The position numbers and the translations under genes are program-made. From NCBI GenBank assembly GCA_947500845.1, contig CANMTP010000004.1:1-64000 (forward strand): a stretch of DNA of 64,000 nucleotides, given 5' to 3'. This DNA is from an uncultured Aquimarina sp. (GTDB lineage Bacteria > Bacteroidota > Bacteroidia > Flavobacteriales > Flavobacteriaceae). The notes below the pieces were generated by a model that saw only the letters and a program-made list of their open reading frames with translations, was not told the origin of the DNA and did no database searches. How positions within the stretch are numbered: the first letter of the stretch is position 1; each line of letters starts with the position of its first letter. Below, in pieces: positions 10,201-17,733 of the stretch.

Positions 10201-13200
10201 ACGTCAATACCTTAGATTCATAATTTTCGATTACTGCGCCGGTATTAACCACGGAAAAAGTGGTGTCAATAGTTGTGTTTACTTGTTCATTCCAAGTATA
10301 AGAGCGCTGTAACAATGTATCTGTAGTACGGGTATTATTTCCGGTTTGTGAAATGGTCTCAGTAGTTCGCAAAACAACAAGTTGTACATCATCTGTGGTT
10401 TGGGGTTTTATAAAGTTACCTGTTAAGGCTACGGTGCCATTCAGTGGCGGGGTGATCTGCTGTGGAGAAGTCAGCAAGAAGTCTTCCAGTGCGGTAAAAC
10501 GATTGATGGCAAGACCGTTGGCATCAATATCCTTTAGTTGTTCATCGATGTAAGTGATTTCGGGGGACCAGTTAATCTGGTCGTAGGAGCCGTTATCTAC
10601 CGATCCGACCCTAAAATACAGGTTATCCCCTTTTTGCACAGAAAGGCTTGTTACCCCTGCCGGTGTATAGGGAGTAGTATCATCTGCATCTATAAATCGC
10701 GACCAGAGTTCGGTATCCCGAAGCTGAACCGCTACCCGGATACTGTCTACGGGTTCTTCTTGGCGGTCTTCATCACCAAGGTCAACAATGCGCTGTAGGG
10801 CACCACTAATAGAAACTGTACCCGAATATGGTGCACGCCACATCCTTATCACATCGTGCAGGGGGTTTTGATCAATAGCTTCCTGTTGTTCGGCTTCCTG
10901 GGCAGCACGGTCGATTACGTCTTCTGAAACAGCTTCTCCGACAAAAACAGGGCTTACCGTTTGCCCACTGTCCGGGGTAAAAGTGATCACACCTGTACCG
11001 GGATTGTACGTATTAAAATACACCGTACCATTGCGAACAATGTCGATGAGTTGATCGCCGTTGGCATCAGTAAAATAGGTAGTAGTAGTGCTCTCGGTAT
11101 CGGTTTCGCTATAACCTGCAAAAGCCACAAAATTGGCTTCTACACCGTAGGTATTGCTTTTACTTTCACCCATATAAAAATCAGAAAGCCCTAAAATAGG
11201 ATAGTCGGCATCTTCAAATTCACCGGCCCCAGTTGTCGAAAGCCCCTGGTTAGGACTGTAAAACAGACCGTTCCCATTACGGAATACCTTGTCCTGAAGA
11301 CCATCACCATTGATGTCAATCAAGGAGACCTTTCCTTCACTATCACTATCTGAATAGTTATAGGATCCTCCTACAGAATTACTCTTAGAGGTCACGTTGG
11401 GGTCAAACCCTACGGCCACTACTACCCCAATATTAACATCCTCTGCAGCATTACCGCTCAATAAGGTGGGCTCATCAGAGAAACTGTTGTCCTGTAAGAT
11501 AAACCCTGTATCCAGTCCACCGTCTGAAGGCACGGTCCAGTTTATATTGCTCTGAAAAGGCATATAATTATTTTCTCCTGTGCGTACATCATCATAATAC
11601 TCCATTTGATGGCGTGTAAACTCTGCTCCAGAGGCATCAAATTCGATGATGGTTTGTAACAAAGTTTTAAAGAAGGCCCCGTTGGCGTATTGTAATTCAT
11701 AACTGCGAATATTTTGATTATTGAACTGTACTTCTATTTTCCTAAGTAAATCAGCAGTTACTTTTTTGAATCCGTATCTGGCATCAATACTTTTGTCCAC
11801 CCGTAAGGACTCTCCCAGTTCTCTATCCCGGGTAAAGACTATTTTATATTTCCCATCTTGCCCTGGGCTTCCTGTATACAAAATTTCTTCGCAGTACAAC
11901 TGTTGCCCCATAACGGTACCTCCCGCTACACCAATATCTTGCTGTATACTATGGTTATAGGTTACAAAATTACCATTCAGGTCCAGGATCTTAACCAGTG
12001 CCCAATAGGCAATATTGCCCTGGGCATCTTTAAGCACTGCATTGTTATCCACAGTACTTTCTCCCCCATAGAAATAACGTGTACCCATCTTATCAGTAAC
12101 TTCCCAATGGTAATTGGCAGGGCTATTTCCGTGACGAATAATCTTGTCAAAAGCTCCCTCCACACGCCTGTAAAATCGTTTGTCTGTAGTTCTGTTTACA
12201 AGTTCTCCTTTGTGGGCAATAGGACTTAGCTGCTCACCATTAATTAGATACGTTTCAGTTTCTTTTTGAAGATCATAACGTGGTACACCCCAACGGGTAT
12301 CGATACTGATAGAAGGTACCTGTAGGTTCCAGCCCAATCCCATCCAGCCATTACCGCCGCCACTATTATATTGTATAGCAAGCTGAGGTTGCATCCCTTG
12401 TCTACCGGGCGGAATATTAATAGGATACCCCAAATTAGCATCACCCATATTACTGGCAGAAGGGGGTTGCATCATGTTGATCGCTGCAGAAGGATCTGCA
12501 GCCTTAATATCTTTAATAGAAGTAGGTGTATAAGCATTTGACTCCGGCGATTCAGGTACTTTTAAAATACCGTTGATCATATCCTGGTTGTTCATCGTCT
12601 TGGAAATGATCCTATGGTTGGTCATATCTATGGAGTCCCTTCTTAAGGCTTTCCATCGATTATGCTGCGTATCAAAATAATAGGTATGTACATCTTCGGG
12701 CTTATATCCTTTAGGGATTTTATCAGGGTCATAGGCAATAGACACAGTCGCTGCCTTATCATAAGAAGCATGCTGCGGACTTAACCGGTAACCACCATGA
12801 TAGCGACTCACATTTACCATACCGCTATTAAGGGCAGGGATATCAATGGATCGCAGAGGAATTATTCCTGTTGGCGTGTCCACAATATCACTGTCTTTCT
12901 GATCTATTGTAACCGATGCCCCCTGAATTGCATAGCGCACAAGACCAGTACCCGAGAGCATTTCTTTTTGTGTTGGTGTGATTATAGGTTGATCTAGGAT
13001 ATTTACCTGATCTGCTTTTTCATTACAACCAAAATTAACTGTTTTCTCTATGGTTTCTCCATCAGGAAATATGGCTTTAACCGTGGTTGTCCAGGCATCA
13101 TCTTTTGTATTTTTAACAACAATGTGTTCAAAAGCAGCATTATAAGAATCTACTTCGGTGTTATCGACATATAAGCACACGTCTTCACTATCTTTACCGT

Positions 13201-13759
13201 AGACAAACCCGTGAAGATAGGCTTTATCCTCGAAGTACAACCCCTCCTTGTGGGAATTGATAATAAGTGAGCGCTTATGCTCTTGAACTGATCTTTGAAC
13301 TTTTATCCCCAGGTTTCGGATTTTATAGTGGTACTGTACTCCTTCTGGAAGGGTGAAACGGATGATATTTTTTCCGGTAAGCAGCCAATCTGCTTTGACT
13401 TGTTCCTGTTGTGGTGTCCAGCTATCGTTGAACTGGACAAAAGTCCCTCCTACAGAATATTGTTCATTAATACTTTTGGATATCCCTGAAGTATGGGTAA
13501 TACCATACAACTCATAGGTAAGCCAAACGATATCGTTATCTGACAGCGAAGCGTCAATCTCAACCTGAAAAATATTATCTATCGGGCTGTCCAGTGGGTT
13601 CCCAAGGCTCTTTCCTATCCAACCTTCTGACCGGGTGGACGGATAATAATGAGTTTCCGGAGTGTTGTTCATATCTGTCTTGACAGGGTCTGTAGCTCGT
13701 AAGGGCGAAAAGGCTGACAAAAGACAGCATAATAATAGAATATGTGGTAAGGTTTTCAT
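4286..13759 (-). CDS. Giant SpvB/FG-GAP/RHS polymorphic toxin with caspase-like C-terminal tip
   Basis: A 3157-residue secreted protein. Residues 1-22 are a signal peptide; residues 30-150 are beta-rich. An SpvB-type N-terminal domain follows around residues 430-560, with WMGLGWNLQVPSISIDTRWG and GVPRYD. At least six FG-GAP/VCBS calcium-loop motifs of the type DINGDGLQD lie near residues 816, 906, 1523, 1623, 1703 and 1786. YD repeats run from about 2000 to 2830, then the RHS core (about 2838-2955: HHQDHLGSS, YFPFGE, YRYNSKE, GLYYYGARYYDP). The order matches TcB/TcC-type proteins that encapsulate a toxin. After DPDGN the last 202 residues are an unrelated tip with HG (His2990) and LYSCRT (Cys3045), a dyad spaced as in clan CD peptidases. 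A T9SS surface gene precedes it and a lipoprotein overlaps its stop. The protease activity is inferred. Confidence 0.9.
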   Translation of the reverse strand: MKTLPHILLLCCLLSAFSPLRATDPVKTDMNNTPETHYYPSTRSEGWIGKSLGNPLDSPIDNIFQVEIDASLSDNDIVWLTYELYGITHTSGISKSINEQYSVGGTFVQFNDSWTPQQEQVKADWLLTGKNIIRFTLPEGVQYHYKIRNLGIKVQRSVQEHKRSLIINSHKEGLYFEDKAYLHGFVYGKDSEDVCLYVDNTEVDSYNAAFEHIVVKNTKDDAWTTTVKAIFPDGETIEKTVNFGCNEKADQVNILDQPIITPTQKEMLSGTGLVRYAIQGASVTIDQKDSDIVDTPTGIIPLRSIDIPALNSGMVNVSRYHGGYRLSPQHASYDKAATVSIAYDPDKIPKGYKPEDVHTYYFDTQHNRWKALRRDSIDMTNHRIISKTMNNQDMINGILKVPESPESNAYTPTSIKDIKAADPSAAINMMQPPSASNMGDANLGYPINIPPGRQGMQPQLAIQYNSGGGNGWMGLGWNLQVPSISIDTRWGVPRYDLQKETETYLINGEQLSPIAHKGELVNRTTDKRFYRRVEGAFDKIIRHGNSPANYHWEVTDKMGTRYFYGGESTVDNNAVLKDAQGNIAYWALVKILDLNGNFVTYNHSIQQDIGVAGGTVMGQQLYCEEILYTGSPGQDGKYKIVFTRDRELGESLRVDKSIDARYGFKKVTADLLRKIEVQFNNQNIRSYELQYANGAFFKTLLQTIIEFDASGAEFTRHQMEYYDDVRTGENNYMPFQSNINWTVPSDGGLDTGFILQDNSFSDEPTLLSGNAAEDVNIGVVVAVGFDPNVTSKSNSVGGSYNYSDSDSEGKVSLIDINGDGLQDKVFRNGNGLFYSPNQGLSTTGAGEFEDADYPILGLSDFYMGESKSNTYGVEANFVAFAGYSETDTESTTTTYFTDANGDQLIDIVRNGTVYFNTYNPGTGVITFTPDSGQTVSPVFVGEAVSEDVIDRAAQEAEQQEAIDQNPLHDVIRMWRAPYSGTVSISGALQRIVDLGDEDRQEEPVDSIRVAVQLRDTELWSRFIDADDTTPYTPAGVTSLSVQKGDNLYFRVGSVDNGSYDQINWSPEITYIDEQLKDIDANGLAINRFTALEDFLLTSPQQITPPLNGTVALTGNFIKPQTTDDVQLVVLRTTETISQTGNNTRTTDTLLQRSYTWNEQVNTTIDTTFSVVNTGAVIENYESKVLTSTNIDWAALEWKPRLEYITTDSGINLQQSPIVIDVVPNYSLYAFTEKITEPFALTVADTTFIDTVTVRVAPRLTFTGINPFGSERDTLTLSVKKRDTLLAKKQLIYRQGSLITPDSILSFPAVANRDTLYIEYHTRDRELAGTFGEKNVSFTTDYPLYQGRVVSAGIYTGLPDNGDNEDFIFGNLYRGWGQFAWNGNREKAMLPINENELKLSEAALNQGEINTNGLSGEDLNNQDTYDPTQDQFVLMVANGQDRNWTGYDAFTYLDGQVISSSRYGVDDLDILEINTGDGTGLSAIDRISQVETTSFTLGGGVGGVGGSASVSNSKTIVTTDYMDMNGDRYPDIVTNRAIQYTAARGGLSTQILLDPGNVSESNGTTNSVALSGSVAIPSSKSNSSPKGSQKGSTDAGDARSTNGSINVGITKGDNDTDTSYMDINGDGLPDRVNVANKTVQLNLGYSFADPEPWNFDEINIGNSDTETGGFGFSIFSGSIAGGYSLARSDNEVLQTFQDVNGDGLMDIVIKGNPVQVKINLGNSFAEATNWQGIGNFSENETASESLNAAFTFGFYIPLINIKFVVNPSGATNESMARETAKITDIDGDGFPDYLTSESDGQLSVKRSTIARTNKLKAVQRPLGASFALDYTPIGNTFDQPNTVWVLSSVSMFDGVEEQDGGANTMLSTFEYDGGFYDRNERDFYGFKTVKTRQLDTENGDAVYRTVVQEFINDNFYEKGLLANEILQDANDNRFTESLNVYDLKNVETGASLPDSVKEDATAAAFPAMTEMVNNFYEGQAAAGETTRMTYQYNPVGNVTGYTDEGDSGNDDEISSQIQYHPETGGNYLVGIPSKITVTGNGKTLRERESTIDNAGNITQLRKKLADGTTALFDMQYNNVGNITRMTRPANQLGERLFFDYQYDPEVQTYVEKVDDAYGYSSTSQYDYRFGQLLNTTDINGNRMEYTLDDVGRVTKIRGPLEIAAGIDFTLKFSYNPQADIPWALTQHYDPQFPGNELETVTFIDGLARVLQVQKDGAIYQGVNNADQEVRIVSGRLSFDAFGRTITSRYPTTITGTAGAFAANPDTVKPTETEYDVLDRATRVTLPDGAMTQTQYNFGSDRNSNQQFSTLVTDANGIQKESFTNVRGLTTSVREQYSQGGDIWTSYNYNAINELIEVTDDQDNRITSAYDNFGRRTSVDHPDAGLTSFTYDLASNLTSKVTANLKAAGQAITYTYDRERLTNITYPQNPSNNVKYTYGNTGDPDNRAGRIVTQEDGTGRQTFSYNPLGAMVENEREIIVAGENLASFTTRWQYDTWNRVTEITYPDDEKVTYTYNLGGLVQSLSGVSRLGSYEYVKQLGYDKFEQRVYMGYGNGTESFYSYEPERRRLKNLITESATNRRLMDNEYTYDKVNNILRLVNSMEVSTSDELLGGPSDYNYQYDDLYRLTNATGFYTDEEDNHRFTLDMEYNSIHSITKKTQVTESKDQADGDNAWIEEPEVTYDWEYRYEDEQPHAPIQMGKFTYLYDLNGNLVSRPERTFNDDPDKERENLIWDEENRLSAVTEAADDEPVIFNIYDAGGERVLKTNNDNNVEITVNGTVATPKPVDKLDDYTTYVNPYYVLRKDYFTTHFYIEGERVATKLSEEDKDLGLYWHHQDHLGSSAYTTGVSSGETTQHIEYFPFGETFIDEKEDGRDEDAGKDNPYRYNSKELDQETGLYYYGARYYDPRTSVWQSVDPPIFGTYLEGIHNSGVGNSKNLSVYSYVYNNPIRLIDPDGNQVDHNLMSDQKKDDVIRKGAMEIKNYPNSIQIAAHGNGNLIRIVEDGVRIPGRKGEMNGPDTFNQFMSKVSETWVNRESYDGLTVILYSCRTADDKSASRTGKSVVSRISKAYPNVTFIAPTAYGWFSENGLIGSYGEDEKGNLDRSKPGNWLIFQGGEVKEIYDADWTPKPNPSWWDKLFYKEEIIDQNSNSNSKSKKEPE

Positions 13760-13842
13760 GAGTATTAATTGTTTGGTGTACGACTAGGTATTAAATATGT
13801 GGTACTGCTTAAAAAGGACGGTACCTAAAGAATAAATCGTTC

Positions 13843-15801
13843 CTATTCTTTTATGAATTTGCCTGTGGCAGTGATTGTGGATGATGAAATGTGCATGGTA
13901 TATAAACCCGATGCGCCATCTACCTTTCCACGAAATTCAAAATAGGTATTCTTACGATCTGTTTGTTGGGTATGGTGCAATTGTCCCTGCAGGTCATAAA
14001 CATCGAGTTTCAGGCCGGGCGAAGGCTCTTTGAGTGCTACCTGGACAGTATAACTTCCATCCTTTGAAACATTAGGATATATGACAAACTGTTCGATTAT
14101 AGAAGGGAATATAGTGATTTCATCGGTTGCGGTGCAGCCATAGCTATCGGTTGCTGTTACGGTATACGTTCCGGCTTCCTTTACTTCGATTTTAGGGGTA
14201 TTGTAAGAAAGGCCCTGGTCAGATTGCCATAGGTATGTTACGCTTTTTTCTTTGATCAGGGTTGCAGCATCTAGTGTTATCGATGCATCGGCTAATGCCC
14301 TATCTTCTCCCAAATCAATTTGTAGTGGTACGTATGCTTCGATAGTTAGCGTATCCTTTGTCGTGTGTGCCAGGACATCGGTAACGGTAAACCGGTATAG
14401 ACCGGCTTCAGGAGTATTTGATACTCCTTCCTTCACAGAATTCTCATTCTCTTTATCTTTCCATTGTTTCTGGTGGTTGCCCGTTGTATTTATCAATTCA
14501 TAGCTGTAGGGTGGCAATCCGCCGGTTGCATTATAGGTAATCGTTTCTGATTTTGTAGTACTCTCACAATCCGTTTTTACATCCGGTTGCAGGGTCAGTC
14601 TTAATTTTGGTAGCGTGGCAAACGTAAAACTATCATTCCCGGATTTGTCAATATCCCATACTATGTTTCGAAAAACCTGCATGCCTCGTGTTGTATCCGG
14701 TTCGGCATATACGATTTCTGTTTCTGTTTGTTCAAAATTCCCACTTCCTTTACGATCTATAACTAGTATATAATCGTTCTCTTCCTGGACAGTATTCGGG
14801 AAAAAATAGTGAGGGTCTATACACACTTCGGTTTTTATACGGTGACAGGTTTCTCCACTAGCTTGTAGTAGCCATTTTCGATCTAATACCGGCAAGGAAT
14901 TGCTTAGGGCTTCTGTCATTTCATTTTTTCCATTATCATCACCCCATATTAAGAAATCTCCATGGTTCATCGAGGAAGTATTGAGTTCGTTTGATAATTG
15001 TAAAGATCCCGCACAAATAACCAAACTCCCCTGGTCATCACTAGACCCTGATTGTTTTTGAAAAATATTGGCTTTATCGTCCCTACCAATTCCTGAAATG
15101 CGGTGCAGGTAAGGATCGTTATTTTCGACATTCCAAATTTTTTGGTCTCCACTATCTACATAATCCCCATTCATGGTAACACCATATCGCAAAGCTAAAT
15201 ACGTTTCTAGCACGGCTCTTTCTTCAGGTTTTAATTTGCGGTTGTATAAAATAAACTCTGCAATACCCCCTTTGAATTTTTTAGAGAGTGAATCTTTTGT
15301 TTCTGTAGAGCCCAGGTAGAAAAAGCTACTGTCCCGTTGAACAGACATTTCGGGCAATCTTTTCCATTTTTCATAGTAGCGGTTAATCACGGTCTTATCA
15401 GAACGGCCTCCGGTATATGGAATACTTCTCTTGAAGCTGGTGATACTATCAGTGGTTAGCGTAATGTCAAGCGTAGGGGTCTGTAAACTCCAAAGGGGTT
15501 GTTCTTGCGGAGCTCCATAGTTTTTATAAATTAAATAAGCCGTTATTTTTTTTACATTATGTAAGTCTGCAGACAAGGTATCTTTAATACTGGAATTTCC
15601 ATCGAAAACTAAGGCTTGATGAAAGTTGAAATTACTAGATTGAGCCTGTAAAGTATCAATAGCAGTACTATCCGCCATTCGTGTACGTGTCAAATGTCTT
15701 TCTGCGGTGAACCATATATCTTCACCATCAATTCCTCCGGGGGATTGGCCCCGTAAAGAAAAAACCAGAAATAACAATAAAAGAAGAACATTAATTTTCA
15801 T
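13843..15801 (-). CDS. T9SS-sorted surface protein upstream of RHS toxin
   Basis: A 652-residue protein with an N-terminal signal peptide (MKINVLLLLLFLVFSLRGQ). The N-terminal part (about 30-220) looks like a concanavalin/LamG-type beta-sandwich, including GGIAEFILYNRKL and YLALRYGVTM, often seen in Bacteroidota surface proteins. The middle (about 220-380) is a beta-rich domain with GIGRDD and LIWGDDNG. Two Ig/PKD-like segments follow, containing TVTDVLAHT and the phrase AGTYTVTATDSYGC. The last ~80 residues are a T9SS type A sorting domain (YPNVSKDGSY to TGKFIKE). It is exported through the outer membrane and processed there. It lies 83 bp upstream of the RHS gene on the same strand and may help display or deliver it. 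A truncated copy of its 5' end lies at 30548-30748. Confidence 0.8.
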   Translation of the reverse strand: MKINVLLLLLFLVFSLRGQSPGGIDGEDIWFTAERHLTRTRMADSTAIDTLQAQSSNFNFHQALVFDGNSSIKDTLSADLHNVKKITAYLIYKNYGAPQEQPLWSLQTPTLDITLTTDSITSFKRSIPYTGGRSDKTVINRYYEKWKRLPEMSVQRDSSFFYLGSTETKDSLSKKFKGGIAEFILYNRKLKPEERAVLETYLALRYGVTMNGDYVDSGDQKIWNVENNDPYLHRISGIGRDDKANIFQKQSGSSDDQGSLVICAGSLQLSNELNTSSMNHGDFLIWGDDNGKNEMTEALSNSLPVLDRKWLLQASGETCHRIKTEVCIDPHYFFPNTVQEENDYILVIDRKGSGNFEQTETEIVYAEPDTTRGMQVFRNIVWDIDKSGNDSFTFATLPKLRLTLQPDVKTDCESTTKSETITYNATGGLPPYSYELINTTGNHQKQWKDKENENSVKEGVSNTPEAGLYRFTVTDVLAHTTKDTLTIEAYVPLQIDLGEDRALADASITLDAATLIKEKSVTYLWQSDQGLSYNTPKIEVKEAGTYTVTATDSYGCTATDEITIFPSIIEQFVIYPNVSKDGSYTVQVALKEPSPGLKLDVYDLQGQLHHTQQTDRKNTYFEFRGKVDGASGLYTMHISSSTITATGKFIKE

Positions 15802-16379
15802 ATGGGCCAGGTTTTATGAGTTTAAAAGTAAGATCCTTATCAGGATCCCGTATTCCAATGTTCAAAATTTTCCTGATCTCATTTTCCCAAAAATCGATAT
15901 AGTAAAGCTATGTAAAAATCTAACATGAAATTGTTAAATGAAAAATCGTAACATATTGATTGTTAAATCTCTTTAATTAAATCAGAAGTGCCAGAAATTG
16001 AAAATAACTGTAGTGATCGATAAACTACCTAATTCTTTAACAGATAAATTTTACATAAAAATTAACATTGTCGTATATGAATTTATGTTAATTTAACAAC
16101 GTGTTTTATTACATAATTATTGGTATTTGAAATAGTTTTAATATTATAATCAATACTGTATACAAATTCTCTTCCTAAAACCTTTTACTGATTTCTATAT
16201 TTTCAATTTTTATTCACTATTGTATTACAACCATTTACTCTTTAGTAAAGTAATTATTAAATACTATTAATTTACTATTTTCGTCTGGTGCTTAATTCGG
16301 TGCTTTATATTTGAAAAAACAGTTTAATAATTTGATTTTCAGTATATTAAAAGCTATTGGTTAGACCCTCCGACTCCAC
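15601..16379. repeat. 779-bp direct repeat, copy A
   Basis: Same orientation and no net length difference from 30548-31326 (constant offset 14947). By eye about eleven substitutions separate the copies, six of them clustered around the T9SS gene start codon. Copy A covers the first ~67 codons of the T9SS surface gene and its entire upstream region, including a 10-bp inverted repeat at 16059-16094. Homology stops abruptly after CCCTCCGACTCCAC. Confidence 0.95.
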
Positions 16380-16383
16380 TGAA

Positions 16384-16479
16384 ATTTGATATCAAATGAT
16401 ATCATTTGCCCGTAAATTAAATGTTTATGGGCTTTTTAATTTTCTTTTAATATCAAATGAAATCATATAATATCAAATA
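16384..16479. repeat. ATATCAAAT repeats and palindromes flanking copy A
   Basis: Directly after the end of repeat copy A lie two perfect palindromes, ATTTGATATCAAAT (16384-16397) and CAAATGATATCATTTG (16393-16408). Further TATCAAAT copies follow near 16451 and 16471. Their position between the repeat border and the integrase fragment suggests part of an attachment or excision region. Confidence 0.4.
16408..16437 (+). terminator. Rho-independent terminator-like hairpin
   Basis: GCCCGTAAA (16408-16416) pairs with TTTATGGGC (about 16424-16432, one G-U), followed by TTTTT. It is oriented on the plus strand and no plus-strand gene ends before it, so it may be the leftover terminator of a displaced gene. 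Confidence 0.5.
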
Positions 16480-16619
16480 AAAAGTGCTTTATTCGATGCT
16501 TAAAAACACAAACAAAAACAAGCACCTAATCACTTGTTAAAACCTATTATACAGCATATTACGCTTATTCTTTATAAATTATTTTGTATCTTTAAACGTA
16601 TTCAAAAAAACAAGCACCT

Positions 16620-16898
16620 ATGCAACCCACATTTTCTGTCTTATTCTACCCTAAAGGAAGTAATATTGATAAAAATGGTATGATTCCTATTTATTCAAGA
16701 ATAACGATAGATGGCAAACGTAGTGAGTTTAGTATAGGGCGAAAAGTCCTTTTGAGTAAATGGAATTCCGATGCAGGAAAAATAAGAGGCACTACATCGA
16801 ACGTTCGTGAATTAAATAGATATATGGGTTCCATTCGACATAAGGTCACTAAACTATCGGAAACCCTTGTAAATACAAGCTTTACGAGGGGTTTTTGA
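16620..16898 (+). pseudogene. Tyrosine recombinase (integrase), N-terminal fragment
   Basis: A 92-residue frame matching the arm-type DNA-binding N-terminal domain of Bacteroidota site-specific integrases: TFSVLFYPKGS, NGMIPIYSRITIDGKR, EFSIGRKVL and KWN. Full-length family members are about 400 residues with a catalytic R...HxxR...Y domain. Here homology ends near residue 82 and the frame stops at 16898. No catalytic residues remain and I see no continuation in other frames before the tRNA fragment at 17009. The upstream sequence has TATCTTTA, close to the Bacteroidota -7 element, so it may still be transcribed. It is a relic of an integrated element. Confidence 0.75.
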
Positions 16899-17008
16899 AT
16901 TTAACCTAAAAATCAAATTTTCAACATAAACTTCTGTTTTACAAATTCTTAGGGGTTCGAACTTTTATTCTCTTAACATAGTTTTGTAAATAAATGAACT
17001 GATTCATT

Positions 17009-17051
17009 AGCCAGAGCAGGGCTCGAACCTGCGACCTTCTGGTTATGAGCA
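17009..17051 (-). pseudogene. 3' half of tRNA-Met(CAT), attachment-site relic
   Basis: On the minus strand the sequence runs from the anticodon loop CTCATAA through a variable region, a perfect T-arm (GCAGG, TTCGAGC, CCTGC), acceptor strand TCTGGCT and discriminator A. The D-arm and 5' acceptor strand are missing: upstream sequence is AT-rich and unrelated, and the anticodon stem is already one base short. Tyrosine-recombinase elements typically regenerate or duplicate tRNA 3' halves, and a truncated integrase lies about 110 bp away. This is most likely an att relic, not a working tRNA. Confidence 0.7.
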
Positions 17052-17614
17052 GAATTTTACTTTTATAACTTACTGTTTGTTAATTTTTTACAATGTTTGG
17101 AGTACCTATTTAATACTTTTTACTTAAAATCACTGTTTCATCAGAACAAGTATCTATCGAAATATTGATTTGATTTTCCGATACAGAAATTAGTAAAGTT
17201 ACTGGATTATAGATAAATCAATACTTTGTTATGACTTTTGGTCTTTAAAGTACAAAAAGTATGATTTATTTGTAACAATAGGATCATTGTCTCAAGAAAT
17301 GCAACAAATGGCGCGTCAAATATGTACAGAAAGAAAAGATATAACTTTTACAACAGAATACGAAAAGTAACGATCATACGGTTTTGATCGGACGGATACA
17401 AACAACGAAATGTTAAGCAGTTTATAACTCATTACCGCTAAATTTTTGGTAGAAAATTCAATCTTTTTTGCTATCTGTAAGATACAACAAAAGAACACTG
17501 CCTGCCATCTTGTAACCAGCCATAGACTATACCGTTCCAAAAACAGTGCCTCGTCCTGAATACGGGCTACATAATTTAACACAATTAAGTAGAAAAGAAA
17601 AAATTTAACGTTCA
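17052..17614. other. Intergenic, no convincing gene
   Basis: AT-rich DNA between the tRNA fragment and the lipoprotein promoter region. A 132-codon minus-strand frame here has low-complexity, Phe/Ile/Leu-rich composition and runs into the next gene's start region, so I do not consider it coding. No conserved domain was seen in any frame. Confidence 0.5.
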
Positions 17615-17633
17615 AAATCAACATATGTAAAGA
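17615..17633 (+). promoter_or_regulatory. 19-bp shared upstream motif with ACATATGT palindrome, copy 1
   Basis: AAATCAACATATGTAAAGA, identical to 22445-22463. Each copy lies about 65-100 bp before a lipoprotein start whose lipobox reads SCSEDD. The core ACATATGT is palindromic, and a second CATATG follows 15 bp downstream in this copy. A Crp/Fnr regulator gene lies directly before copy 2, so an operator is plausible. Confidence 0.4.
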
Positions 17634-17733
17634 GAGTTGACATATGGTTTTCCTTTTTTTGTGTAAACAATATCTTTTCAATTTATAAACATTGTCTTTT
17701 TCTAAAAAATGCAAATCTTTTAAAAGTTATAAT

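Larger units (their letters stand above)
16287..16618. repeat. GGTGCTT repeat cluster upstream of integrase fragment
   Basis: Copies lie at 16287-16293, 16299-16305, 16483-16489 (AGTGCTT) and 16495-16501 (GATGCTT), with inverted copies AAGCACC at 16520-16526 and 16612-16618. The first four form two 18-bp units with the same 12-bp spacing (16288-16305 and 16484-16501, 16 of 18 identical). Clustered direct and inverted heptamers next to an integrase start look like arm-type recombinase binding sites; that role is inferred. Confidence 0.45.

Noticed and set aside
4993..13489. Many 60-175 codon frames opposite or within the RHS gene
   Set aside because: They are antisense or shifted readings of the repetitive, more GC-rich RHS coding sequence; none has a recognisable domain and the RHS frame is uninterrupted over 3157 codons.
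16360..16379. GGTTAGACCCTCCGACTCCAC as a tRNA gene end
   Set aside because: The T-loop position reads TTAGACC instead of TTCRANY, the T-stem does not pair and no D- or anticodon arm lies upstream, so it is reported only as an att-like border.
17316..17714. 132-codon minus-strand frame before the BspA-like lipoprotein
   Set aside because: Composition is Phe/Ile/Leu/Tyr-rich without domain character, it overlaps the upstream region and start of a convincing plus-strand lipoprotein, and shows no typical start context.
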